From the NCBI GenBank assembly GCA_003170315.1, contig PNAH01000028.1, positions 137,809 to 201,808 on the forward strand: 64,000 bases of DNA. Direction: 5' to 3'. Below the pieces are notes generated by a model, which saw only the letters and a program-made list of their open reading frames with translations, did not search any database and was not told the DNA's origin. Positions 8,917 through 16,602 of the stretch are shown here, piece after piece; position 1 is the stretch's first letter; the number at the start of each line of letters is the position of its first letter. The translations under genes and the position numbers were made by a program. Source of the stretch: Acidimicrobiaceae bacterium. GTDB lineage: Bacteria > Actinomycetota > Acidimicrobiia > Acidimicrobiales > RAAP-2.

Positions 8917-10341
8917 ATGAGCACCCCCCTTACCCCCACCGACCTGCCCACGACGCTGGGCGCGCTGCGCGCGTCGAACTACCAGCCCAAATCGGTTCGC
9001 GAAGAGATTCGCGCCAACCTCGAAGTTCGCCTCGCCGAAGGGCTACCGCTGACGTCGGACGTTCTCGGCTACGAAGACACCGTGTTGCCCCAACTCGAGA
9101 CGGCGCTGCTGGCCGGTCACGACATCATCTTGCTCGGTGAGCGCGGTCAGGCGAAGACCCGCATGATTCGCTCGCTGGTCGCTCTCTTAGACGAATGGCT
9201 GCCGATCGTCGAGGGATCCGAGATCCGCGACGATCCCTTCGCTCCGATTTCGGCCTACGCCATTGAACTCGTCGAAGAAAAGGGCGACGACACGCCGTTG
9301 ACGTGGATCCACCGTTCGCGGCGCTTCGCCGAGAAGCTGGCCTCGCCCGATACGTCCATGGCTGACTTGATCGGCGAGGTCGACCCCATCAAGGTCGCGG
9401 GCGGCCTCTATCTCGATGACCCGAAAGCGCTCTCGTACGGACTGGTGCCCAAGTCCAATCGCGGCATCTTCGCGATCAACGAGCTGCCCGACCTCGCTGA
9501 ACGCATCCAGGTCGGACTGCTCAACGTGCTGGAAGAACGTGACGTGCAGATCCGGGGTCACTTGGTGCGCCTCGAACTCGACGTCATGGTGGTGGCGACC
9601 GCGAACCCCGAGGACTACACGAACCGTGGTCGTCTGATCACGCCGCTGAAGGACCGCTTCGGTTCGCAGATCCGCACGCACTACCCGTACGAGCTGACGA
9701 CCGAGATCGCCATCATGCACCAAGAGGCGAAACTACCGGCCTCACCGGTGCCCATCACGGTGCCGTGGTTCATTAACGACATCGTCGCGCGCGTCAGCCA
9801 CGTCGCGCGCAAGAGTCACGTGATCAGTCAAAGCTCCGGCGTGTCGGTACGACTTTCGATCGCCAACTACGAAATCGTCGTGGCGAACGCGCTGCGCCGG
9901 ACCTTGCGCACCCACGACGGTGCCGTCGTGCCGCGGGTGAGTGACCTCAGCGCGATGGTGCAGTCGACGCAGGGCAAGATCGAGTTCGACACGATGGACG
10001 ACAGTGACTCGGACCAGGTCATCGCGGCCTTGGTCTCGCTCGCGGTGCGTCAATGCTTCGCCGAACACGTGGTATTGGAAGAGGGACCGCAGATCGTCGA
10101 AGCCTTCAATACCGAGGCGCTGGTGCACACCGGTGACGACCTGCCCGACCGCGACTACCTCGCGGTCATGGCCGCCATGCCGTCGCTGGACGAGCCGGCG
10201 AGACGCATCGCCGGACCACGGGCGAACGACGGCGAACTCGCCTCGGCCGTCGAATTCATACTCGAGGGTCTCTATCTCACCAAACGACTGGCCAAGGACG
10301 CCTCGGGCGCGAGGGCGCTCTATCGCTCGAGGAATCGTTAG
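8917..10341 (+). CDS. AAA+ ATPase, magnesium-chelatase subunit I-like
   Basis: 474 residues with a chelatase-type AAA+ module. The Walker A variant GERGQAKT is at about residues 74-81, followed by a sensor region (VVATANPEDYTNRGRLITPLKDRFGSQI) characteristic of BchI/ChlI-like ATPases. It couples ATP hydrolysis to work on a partner VWA protein, encoded directly downstream with the stop and start codons touching. The family and lengths recall, from memory, the Mycobacterium tuberculosis pair Rv0958/Rv0959, whose role is unknown. No chlorophyll or cobalamin genes are nearby, so a metal chelatase role should not be assumed. It is preceded by a leaderless-type -10 box. Confidence 0.9.
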   Translation: MSTPLTPTDLPTTLGALRASNYQPKSVREEIRANLEVRLAEGLPLTSDVLGYEDTVLPQLETALLAGHDIILLGERGQAKTRMIRSLVALLDEWLPIVEGSEIRDDPFAPISAYAIELVEEKGDDTPLTWIHRSRRFAEKLASPDTSMADLIGEVDPIKVAGGLYLDDPKALSYGLVPKSNRGIFAINELPDLAERIQVGLLNVLEERDVQIRGHLVRLELDVMVVATANPEDYTNRGRLITPLKDRFGSQIRTHYPYELTTEIAIMHQEAKLPASPVPITVPWFINDIVARVSHVARKSHVISQSSGVSVRLSIANYEIVVANALRRTLRTHDGAVVPRVSDLSAMVQSTQGKIEFDTMDDSDSDQVIAALVSLAVRQCFAEHVVLEEGPQIVEAFNTEALVHTGDDLPDRDYLAVMAAMPSLDEPARRIAGPRANDGELASAVEFILEGLYLTKRLAKDASGARALYRSRNR

Positions 10342-12335
10342 TGCCCGTTCGCTACGGCTACCGTCGCTTCGGCGAGGACGACGACTTCAACGATCTCGAC
10401 GTCGAAGAGATGCTGCGGATGCTGGCCGATGACTTCATGGAGAACGGCGACCTCGAAGAGGCGATGGACCGGCTACTGCGCGAGGGCTACACCACCGCCG
10501 ACGGTGAGCGGATCGAGGGGCTGCGCGATCTGCTCGAGCAGGCGCGAGCGAAGCGTCGCGAACTCGAGCAACAGGCCGACCCCGACGGGGAGATGCAGCG
10601 CTACCGGGACTGGTTGAACGAAATTGAAGCGACCGAGGACACCGAGCTGGGCACCCTGCTCGCCGAGGCCGAGGCTTCCGACGACGAGCGACGCAAAGAG
10701 GTCACGCGCGACCTCGTCGATCAGAAGAAGATGCAGCGTGACCTGATGAGCGACCGTATCGGCGAACGACTGGGTGAGTATCAGAACTACGAGTTCGTCT
10801 CGAGTGAAGCCCGAGAGCAGTTCGAAGAACTCCTGGCCGAGTTGGAACGAGACGTCCTCAACACCTACTTCGAGAAGAGCAAGGAGATGATGGGTCGCCC
10901 CGACTCCGAAGAGTTGGCGCGTATGCGCGACATGATGGACGCACTCTCCACGATGATCGAGCAGGATCGACGCGGCGAGGATCTCGATCCGACCTTCGAC
11001 GACTTCATGGAGAAGTTCGGCGACTTCTTTCCCGGCGCGGAGAGTCTCGAGGACGTCGTGCGCATGATGGCCGAACGCGCCGCCGCGGCCGAGGCCATGT
11101 TCAACTCACTGTCACCCGATCAACAAAGCGAGCTGCGTTCGATGTTCGCCGGGATGATGGAGAACATGGAGCTCAACTTCTCGCTGAATCGTTTGGTGTC
11201 GAATCTGCGCATGGCGACGCCCGACGTCGACTGGAACCGCGCCCACCGGATGCGTGGTGACGACGGCTCGCCCTTCGCCGACGCCGCCTCGGTAGCCGAG
11301 CAGTTGGGTCAGTTGAAGGGTCTGGAGGAGTTTCTGGGCCAGGCCAACGCCGCACAGGGTCTGCCCGAAGTGGACGTCGAGGCCGTTCGTCGAAACCTCG
11401 GCGACGACGCAGCGCGCCACGTCGTGCGGTTGCAAAAGGCCCTGCAGGGACTGAAGGATCAGGGCTTCGTCGACCGACAGGGTCGCCAGTTGCACCTCAC
11501 GCCGAAAGGCGTTCGCCAGATCGGCCAACAGGCCCTGCGTGACCTCTTCGCGCAGCTGCGTGATTCGCCCACGCTCGGCCTGCACCGCGTCGCGAGCGTC
11601 TCGCGCGGGGGAGACCGCGAGGAGACTTCCAAACCCTGGGAGCCCGGTGAGCCGTTCGCGTTGAACCTGCCCAAGACCTTGCGCAACGCCGTCCTTCGTC
11701 AGGGCCCGGGCACGCCGGTCAAGTTGCACGCCGACGATTTCGAGGTCGAAGAGTTCGAATCGACCCGTCATTCGGCCACCGTCTTCGCGATCGACCTCTC
11801 GCTCTCGATGGCGATGCGCAGCAACCTGGTGCCGGCCAAGAAGATGGTGCTAGCGCTCACCTCGCTGATTCGCTCGAAATTCCCTCGAGACTTCGTGGCG
11901 GTGGTCGGCTTCGGCGAGACGGCCCAGCAACTCAAGATCGAAGACGTCCCCGCGCTCACCATCGACTACGCCTACGGCACCAACCTCCAACACGCCCTGG
12001 CGCTCAGTCGCCACTTGATGCGCAACGAACGTGGCGAGCGACAGATCGTGGTCGTGACCGACGGAGAACCGACGGCCCACCTGCTGGCCAACGGCGAGCC
12101 CTTCTTCGCCTGGCCGCCGGTGCGCGAGACCCTGGAAAAGACCATGGCCGAGGTCCTTCGCTGCACCAAGGCCGGCATCACGATCAACACCTTCGCCCTC
12201 GACATCGAACGAAGCCAGTTCCCGTTCGTCGAACAGATCGCCAAAGTCAACGGCGGGCGGCTTTTCTACACCGACGTGGACGATCTCGGTTCCTACGCCC
12301 TCGATGACTTCGTGAAGCACCGCCGCGCTGGCTAA
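10341..12335 (+). CDS. VWA-domain protein, partner of the AAA+ ATPase (chelatase subunit D-like)
   Basis: 664 residues from a GTG that overlaps the preceding stop. The N-terminal 350 residues are highly charged and helical, with many Glu/Arg stretches that suggest coiled coil. The C-terminal domain is a von Willebrand A fold whose metal-ion site DLSLSMAMRSN (DxSxS) is at about residue 485, with the later Thr (YGTNLQHAL) and Asp (VVTDGEPT) elements of the MIDAS site. With the upstream ATPase it should form a MoxR/chelatase-type remodelling machine of unknown target. It ends before a gap that leads to whiB. Confidence 0.9.
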   Translation: MPVRYGYRRFGEDDDFNDLDVEEMLRMLADDFMENGDLEEAMDRLLREGYTTADGERIEGLRDLLEQARAKRRELEQQADPDGEMQRYRDWLNEIEATEDTELGTLLAEAEASDDERRKEVTRDLVDQKKMQRDLMSDRIGERLGEYQNYEFVSSEAREQFEELLAELERDVLNTYFEKSKEMMGRPDSEELARMRDMMDALSTMIEQDRRGEDLDPTFDDFMEKFGDFFPGAESLEDVVRMMAERAAAAEAMFNSLSPDQQSELRSMFAGMMENMELNFSLNRLVSNLRMATPDVDWNRAHRMRGDDGSPFADAASVAEQLGQLKGLEEFLGQANAAQGLPEVDVEAVRRNLGDDAARHVVRLQKALQGLKDQGFVDRQGRQLHLTPKGVRQIGQQALRDLFAQLRDSPTLGLHRVASVSRGGDREETSKPWEPGEPFALNLPKTLRNAVLRQGPGTPVKLHADDFEVEEFESTRHSATVFAIDLSLSMAMRSNLVPAKKMVLALTSLIRSKFPRDFVAVVGFGETAQQLKIEDVPALTIDYAYGTNLQHALALSRHLMRNERGERQIVVVTDGEPTAHLLANGEPFFAWPPVRETLEKTMAEVLRCTKAGITINTFALDIERSQFPFVEQIAKVNGGRLFYTDVDDLGSYALDDFVKHRRAG

Positions 12336-12443
12336 AAGGCCTCTCGAAATTGTCGAACGCTTTTCGTCCATCTTCAAATGACTCTTAGCCCTTGATCAGG
12401 GAATTACACATTTCCATTTGCTTTTTGTCACGTTACCCGTCAC

Positions 12444-12461
12444 AATTACATGGTTGTAATT
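12444..12461. promoter_or_regulatory. Palindrome upstream of whiB, candidate operator
   Basis: AATTACA-TGGT-TGTAATT is a perfect inverted repeat with 7-bp arms and a 4-bp spacer. It lies 40 bp before the preferred whiB start. A direct repeat GTCAC...GTCAC sits just to its left (12427-12443). The placement suggests a binding site for a dimeric regulator; the protein is unknown. Confidence 0.45.
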
Positions 12462-12500
12462 ACATCGGTGGAAAGAGCCACTGGGGGGAAGGAATTCAAC

Positions 12501-12776
12501 GTGGAAATCGTGGAATTGATGAGCGGCATGGAAGATCGTGGTTGGCAGGCACGGGCGAACTGCATGGGCGTCGACCCCGATCTCTTCTTTCCCGAGCGCG
12601 GTGCCTCGACCCGCGAAGCCAAAGAGGTCTGTCGCGGCTGCGTCGCGCGCGAGGACTGTCTGGAGTACGCCCTCGATAACGGCGAGAAGTTCGGCATCTG
12701 GGGCGGCATGAGTGAACGCGAACGTCGCCGACTGCGCCGCGCGCGCGCCATCGAGCGCCGCGCCCAGGCCAGTTGA
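12501..12776 (+). CDS. WhiB-family iron-sulfur transcriptional regulator (first copy)
   Basis: A Wbl protein, found essentially only in actinobacteria and their phages, that holds an O2/NO-sensitive [4Fe-4S] cluster and works with the primary sigma factor. The four cysteines follow the family spacing C-X22-C-X2-C-X5-C (residues 21, 44, 47 and 53), then the GIWGG turn and a basic tail. The GTG at 12501 was chosen because GGAAGGA lies about 8 nt upstream; it gives 91 residues. The frame is open to 12450, and ATG 12519 is another option. The best subclass match by eye is WhiB2-like. It is convergent with the formiminotransferase gene, whose stop is 1 bp away. Confidence 0.93.
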   Translation: MEIVELMSGMEDRGWQARANCMGVDPDLFFPERGASTREAKEVCRGCVAREDCLEYALDNGEKFGIWGGMSERERRRLRRARAIERRAQAS

Positions 12777-12777
12777 A

Positions 12778-13590
12778 CTAAATCCGACTCTCAATCGTCT
12801 GATTCTCACTCAGTCCGAGTTGAGCCCACCGACTGGGATCTTGGGCTTCGAGCAGTGCTCGCGGTACCAGTCCCACGAGTTCGCAGCGAACGATCTGGCC
12901 GCCCTCGGGCACTAGCGCCGCCACTTCGTCGTAGACCACCGACGGGCCTTCGGTCATCGGGTCAATCAGGTTGCAACTGACCTGCATGTGCTCGCCCGCG
13001 CGAAAAGCGAGTGAGCGCACGGCACCACGTCGAATCGCCTTAGCGATCACGCGCGTCTCGTCTCGCGAGACGCCCGATAGCCAGATATTCCAGGCGACCA
13101 GAATCGGTCGCGCGCCGACGGCGACGGCCCCGAGGGTCGGTGACGGTGCGGCCGGTCCGAAGTCTGGTGAGAGCTCTCGAAAGGCGTGCTTTCGAACGGC
13201 CGGCAGCGTTCGAAGAGCGGCGTCCACCGGCCCATAGAGGAAGGTCGCGACGCCGAAGGTCTCGCTGATCCACCGGGCCGTTTCGTCGCGTAATTCGACC
13301 GCGCGAGAAGACTTTTCGAGGTCGAGGGCCACGAACGGCACGACGTCGACGACGCCGAAGCGGGGATGGACGCCTTCGTGAGCGCGCAGATCCAGGAGTT
13401 CGAATGACGCGGTGATCAGTGCGCGAACGTCACGGATCAAGGATTCGGCGTCGTTGACGAGCGTGAAGACCGAGCGATGGTGAAACGTGTCGGCGTGCAG
13501 GTCGCGCAACGAGGGACCGGCCGAATCGTCCAGTTGGTCTAAGAGTTCGAGGTTGCGGCCCTCGGAGAGATTGATGACACACTCGAGCAC
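12778..13590 (-). CDS. Glutamate formimidoyltransferase-like protein
   Basis: 270 residues matching the N-terminal subdomains of formiminotransferase-cyclodeaminase: CVINLSEGRN at the start (family CVPNFSEGR), DLHADTFHHRSVFTL (D.D..HNR.V.T), and AHEGVHPRFGVVDVVPF (AHKGEHPRMGATDVIPF). The known enzyme moves the formimino group from formiminoglutamate to tetrahydrofolate. It would give a second outlet for the hut product, alongside hutG 9 kb away. The cyclodeaminase domain is absent, and several family positions are altered (for example HHR for HNR), so activity is not certain. It starts with GTG at 13590, just downstream of the second whiB gene on the same strand. Confidence 0.8.
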   Translation of the reverse strand: MLECVINLSEGRNLELLDQLDDSAGPSLRDLHADTFHHRSVFTLVNDAESLIRDVRALITASFELLDLRAHEGVHPRFGVVDVVPFVALDLEKSSRAVELRDETARWISETFGVATFLYGPVDAALRTLPAVRKHAFRELSPDFGPAAPSPTLGAVAVGARPILVAWNIWLSGVSRDETRVIAKAIRRGAVRSLAFRAGEHMQVSCNLIDPMTEGPSVVYDEVAALVPEGGQIVRCELVGLVPRALLEAQDPSRWAQLGLSENQTIESRI

Positions 13591-13602
13591 GCGAGTGGCG
13601 TA

Positions 13603-13854
13603 CTACGGGGCGTCAGAGTTGAACACGCGACGGCGGCGGCGCTCGCGAAGTATGCGACGGCGCTCGCGCTCGGAACAGCCGCCCCAGATGCCGTGGTCCA
13701 CGTGGTTCTCGAGTGCGTACTCGAGGCACTGGCTGGCCACCGGACAGGTGGCGCAGATTCGTTGCGCAATGATCACCCCGACGCCATCTCGCGGGAAGAA
13801 GGTCCCCGCCGGGTACTCGCGGCACTTCCCGTCTGCCATCCATTCGGTACTCAT
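13603..13854 (-). CDS. WhiB-family iron-sulfur transcriptional regulator (second copy)
   Basis: 83 residues from ATG 13854, with cysteines at 11, 34, 37 and 43 in the standard C-X22-C-X2-C-X5-C pattern, a CPVASQC core, then HGIWGG and an Arg-rich C-terminus. No AT-hook of the WhiB7 type is present. An earlier ATG at 13866 lies 6 nt after TATAGA and could be a leaderless start; a GGGGG stretch lies 6 nt before ATG 13854. Only 12 bp separate it from the formiminotransferase-like gene, so the two may be co-transcribed. The gene diverges from the small unknown gene at 14062. Confidence 0.93.
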   Translation of the reverse strand: MSTEWMADGKCREYPAGTFFPRDGVGVIIAQRICATCPVASQCLEYALENHVDHGIWGGCSERERRRILRERRRRRVFNSDAP

Positions 13855-14019
13855 GCACACCCCCATGCCGGTTCTATATGCCACAGTAGCGACACTTTGT
13901 GTGACGATCTGATTGCGAAGGGCTCATTTGTTCACAAGCCGATGGTTACCATACTTCTCACAGACGACTGTAAGCCCTTTCAAAGACAACGGCTCGAAGG
14001 ACGTTCCAGAACCAGTTAG

Positions 14020-14025
14020 TACAAT
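14020..14025 (+). promoter_or_regulatory. Possible -10 box for the gene at 14062
   Basis: TACAAT lies 36 bp before the GTG start in the divergent whiB intergenic region. This distance fits a short leader that carries the AAAGGAG ribosome-binding site at 14050-14056. No convincing -35 was found. Confidence 0.3.
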
Positions 14026-14061
14026 GGTGTTTCGCCTTAATCGCAACGCCAAAGGAGCACC

Positions 14062-14340
14062 GTGAGCCAGGTCCCAACCCCGGAGACCACCGAAGTCGTG
14101 GACCCGGTCGGTCACGTCCAGGTCATCTACCTCGGTCCCGTGGCGCCCCATTGGGAGTGTCGAATGGTCTTCGGCGACGAAGAGCAGATCCAGGCCTTCG
14201 TCGACCGCGTCGACGCCCGGTTGCGTTTCTTGCCGCCGCACGATCCTCAGTTCCGACGTAACCGCGAGCGCGTGAACCGCGACGCCGAACGCGAGAACCT
14301 GCTGGTCGAATGGAACCTCGGGTACGACGAGGAGTCCTAA
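14062..14340 (+). CDS. Small conserved-looking protein of unknown function
   Basis: 92 residues starting at GTG with a strong AAAGGAG ribosome-binding site 5-6 nt upstream, which decides the start. No family was recognised. The protein is hydrophilic. It has a central stretch HWECRMVFGDEEQIQAFVDRVDARLRF that looks like a small alpha/beta fold, and a charged C-terminus. It lies between a divergent whiB gene and the DUF2342-type gene, which ends convergently with it (stops overlap by 4 bp). The codon pattern (G/C in third positions) agrees with a real gene. Confidence 0.75.
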   Translation: MSQVPTPETTEVVDPVGHVQVIYLGPVAPHWECRMVFGDEEQIQAFVDRVDARLRFLPPHDPQFRRNRERVNRDAERENLLVEWNLGYDEES

Positions 14341-15458
14341 GCGAGAGGCGAATTCGTCACTCGCTCGAACCACGCGTTCGGGTCCAGCAGTTCATCCGTA
14401 CTCGGCAGCCCGTCGACGCGCAGCAGGGCGTCGAACACGCGCAACGTGTGATCCTTCGAGAGCGTGGCGACGAACGTCGCCGCTTGATCGTGGTGCTCGC
14501 CCTGGGTCGATATGCCAAAGAGCGCGGCGGCGGCGTCCTCACCGCGCGCGTCGCTTCGGCGGTGACGTCGGTAGGCCTCGACCAGCGCCGGACGTGGCCC
14601 CAGGATCGCTTCAGTGATCTGATGGGCGGCCGAATCGAAGAAGGCCAGGAGCACGCTGGCGGCGGCGTTGATGGCGCGCGTGGCGTCAGACTCTTCGGGC
14701 ATCTCGATGCCGTCGAGCAGTGATTCGGGGTTCTCCATGAATCCCGCGATGTCTTCAGGGTTGATCATCGATTGCAAGCGCGTCAGTAGATCGCCCTGCG
14801 CTTTGGTGGACTCACGCACGGTGTCAATCAACAGCGCGCGCAGCGCGTCGCCGGTCCCGGGCTGGGTCAGCACGAGTGACGCGAGGAACTCTTGGGCCAG
14901 GGCGAAGACGTAGACCTCATCGCGTTCCAGCGACCAGGCTTCGGCGAAGCTGGCGAGATTGTTCACGACTAACTGTCGCTCGGCGTCGACACGAGGCAGT
15001 GGCAACGCGGCGAGCGACCACGCGCGTTCGGAGAAGTGACCGGCGACCGAGCCCATCTGGAAGCCGGAAAAGAGCGGTCCGAGCGCGGCGGCCATCTGGG
15101 CCATCATCTGGTTGTCCCCCAGGTCCAGGTTCTCGCCGATGGTGGCGCTCGACGAGACCATCGGCTCCATGAGCGGGCGCCACTGAGTGAGGGCCGCGAT
15201 GGTGAGCGCCGAGCGATTGACGGCGACGACCGAGGCGTCAATCGATACTCCGAGCAACGAGTCGACGTGGCGCGCGACGAGCGGCGCCAGTTCTTCGAGT
15301 CGCTGGCGTTCGATGGGTTGGGCGTTCGGGTCGCCGTCTTCTCCGCGGGCGATATTGAGCGCGAGTTGGGTGGCCGTCGTAAACCAGGCGTCGGGTCCTT
15401 GTTGGCCGAGCATGGAGAAGATGTCGCCGAACATGCCGCCGAAGGGGTTGTCACTCAC
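14337..15458 (-). CDS. DUF2342-family (zinc metalloprotease-like) protein lacking the HExxH motif
   Basis: 373 residues. The order of segments follows the actinobacterial DUF2342 / TIGR03624-type putative hydrolases: an N-terminal NPFGGMFGDIFSMLGQQGP region, VVNNLASFAEAWSLERDEVYVFALAQE in the middle, and the C-terminal GLPSTDELLDPNAWFERV. In family members the middle helix carries the zinc motif HExxH. Here the same place reads ALAQEFLAS, so both His positions (189 and 193) are Gln and Ala, and a metalloprotease function is unlikely. It begins with GTG 15458, 6 nt after a TAAATT box that overlaps the stop of the upstream PDZ gene. Confidence 0.75.
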   Translation of the reverse strand: MSDNPFGGMFGDIFSMLGQQGPDAWFTTATQLALNIARGEDGDPNAQPIERQRLEELAPLVARHVDSLLGVSIDASVVAVNRSALTIAALTQWRPLMEPMVSSSATIGENLDLGDNQMMAQMAAALGPLFSGFQMGSVAGHFSERAWSLAALPLPRVDAERQLVVNNLASFAEAWSLERDEVYVFALAQEFLASLVLTQPGTGDALRALLIDTVRESTKAQGDLLTRLQSMINPEDIAGFMENPESLLDGIEMPEESDATRAINAAASVLLAFFDSAAHQITEAILGPRPALVEAYRRHRRSDARGEDAAAALFGISTQGEHHDQAATFVATLSKDHTLRVFDALLRVDGLPSTDELLDPNAWFERVTNSPLA

Positions 15459-15464
15459 GGGGAC

Positions 15465-15470
15465 AATTTA
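15465..15470 (-). promoter_or_regulatory. Putative -10 box, leaderless-type, for the DUF2342-type gene
   Basis: Read on the minus strand, TAAATT is followed by gtcccc (6 nt) and GTG 15458. The first three bases are also the TAA stop of the PDZ gene. Confidence 0.45.
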
Positions 15471-16544
15471 AAGCGCGCAGGCGAGGGTCATGTCGGCGTG
15501 GTGGACGGCGGCGTCACGGATGAAGGTGACGTGGGCCACGCTGAAGGCCGGCGTCAAGTACAGGGCCGTGTCGAGGGCGTCGAAGGTCTCGGTCTGCTCG
15601 CCGTTCAACGCCGTGATGACGTCACCCTTCTTCAGCTGCCACTGCGCCGGACTCTTGGGGATGACCCGAGAGACCGTCACGCCTCCGCCCTGGGCGTTCA
15701 AGCCGACGATGCCGAGGCTCGCGTGACACCCTCGGCCCGTGGCGACGATGTAGGCGATGCGCGCGACGAACTGGGCCGAGTACCAGAGGTGGTCGGTGGA
15801 CAAGACGGCGACGACTCGGCCGCTCTGATCGACGGCAATCGCGTCGATGAAGCCACTGATATTCGCGTCGGACTTGGTCGAGAGATAGCTGATGACCCCC
15901 GTGGCGTCACTCTTGGGATCGCCGAGAATCGTGTTGGCCCACGCGTACTGCGGCGACGTCGACGAACTCTTCAAAATTGGCGACACCGCGACCACCCACC
16001 GGCTGGCGGGTAACGGCGCAAAGCTGAGCGCGGGAACGTGGCGGCCCAGGCGCACGATCGAGAAGCCCATCACTTGGTCGCGCCCGACCCAGTGAACGGG
16101 AAAGTTGGCGTCGCCCGGGGTCGAACCGGTGATGAGCGCGTTGGCCGGGATCTGGGTGGTGGTCACCGCGAGGTCGTGGGGAAGGACCATTGCGGCGACG
16201 ACGTCCACGTGGCCCGGCGTGGCGATCGAGAGGTTCACGGTGTCGGCCGCCGCGGTTCGTGAATTCGAAGGGAGTTGGCTGATCGACTGCGCCAGGTGCG
16301 GCGTCGCCGGCGGATTGTTCGACTGCGTGAGGTACAGCCCGGCCGATCCCACCACCAGCGCAACCGCCATTAGAGCGGCGACGGCGCGGGCCGCGGGCGA
16401 CTTTATGGGCCAAATCTGATGGGTGCGGAGCCTCTCAAAACTCGGTAATTCACTCGGGTGGACCCACTCGCGCTCGCCCCTCGGAGGGGGCTTCGCGTGT
16501 GCGCGCCGACGACGCCACCATTCCCCAGGTCCCCGACTCTCCAC
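15468..16544 (-). CDS. Membrane-anchored PDZ-domain protein (degenerate trypsin/HtrA-like)
   Basis: 358 residues from GTG 16544, chosen because a TAGCCT box lies 7 nt upstream; the frame is open to 16838 but would then overlap the divergent mreB start. A short cytosolic part with REWVHPSELPSF, a motif I associate with actinobacterial membrane PDZ proteins, precedes one membrane helix (about residues 52-72). The external part resembles a trypsin-like barrel but shows no GNSGGP serine loop or other catalytic triad residues. It ends in a PDZ domain (about 270-345) with LGIVGLNAQGGGVTVSRV and LKKGDVITALNGE. It is likely a substrate-binding or scaffold protein rather than a protease. Confidence 0.8.
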   Translation of the reverse strand: MESRGPGEWWRRRRAHAKPPPRGEREWVHPSELPSFERLRTHQIWPIKSPAARAVAALMAVALVVGSAGLYLTQSNNPPATPHLAQSISQLPSNSRTAAADTVNLSIATPGHVDVVAAMVLPHDLAVTTTQIPANALITGSTPGDANFPVHWVGRDQVMGFSIVRLGRHVPALSFAPLPASRWVVAVSPILKSSSTSPQYAWANTILGDPKSDATGVISYLSTKSDANISGFIDAIAVDQSGRVVAVLSTDHLWYSAQFVARIAYIVATGRGCHASLGIVGLNAQGGGVTVSRVIPKSPAQWQLKKGDVITALNGEQTETFDALDTALYLTPAFSVAHVTFIRDAAVHHADMTLACAL

Positions 16545-16551
16545 CCAGTGA

Positions 16552-16557
16552 AGGCTA
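16552..16557 (-). promoter_or_regulatory. Putative -10 box, leaderless-type, for the PDZ-protein gene
   Basis: On the minus strand TAGCCT is followed by 7 nt and GTG 16544. It is the main reason for preferring this start over upstream codons. Confidence 0.45.
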
Positions 16558-16588
16558 GTTACCACCGGTTGGCCAGTTGGGGTCGCCC

Positions 16589-16594
16589 TATCAT
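16589..16594 (+). promoter_or_regulatory. Putative -10 box, leaderless-type, for the mreB-like gene
   Basis: TATCAT is followed by 8 nt and the ATG at 16603, with no ribosome-binding site in between. Confidence 0.45.
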
Positions 16595-16602
16595 CGAAAA
16601 CC

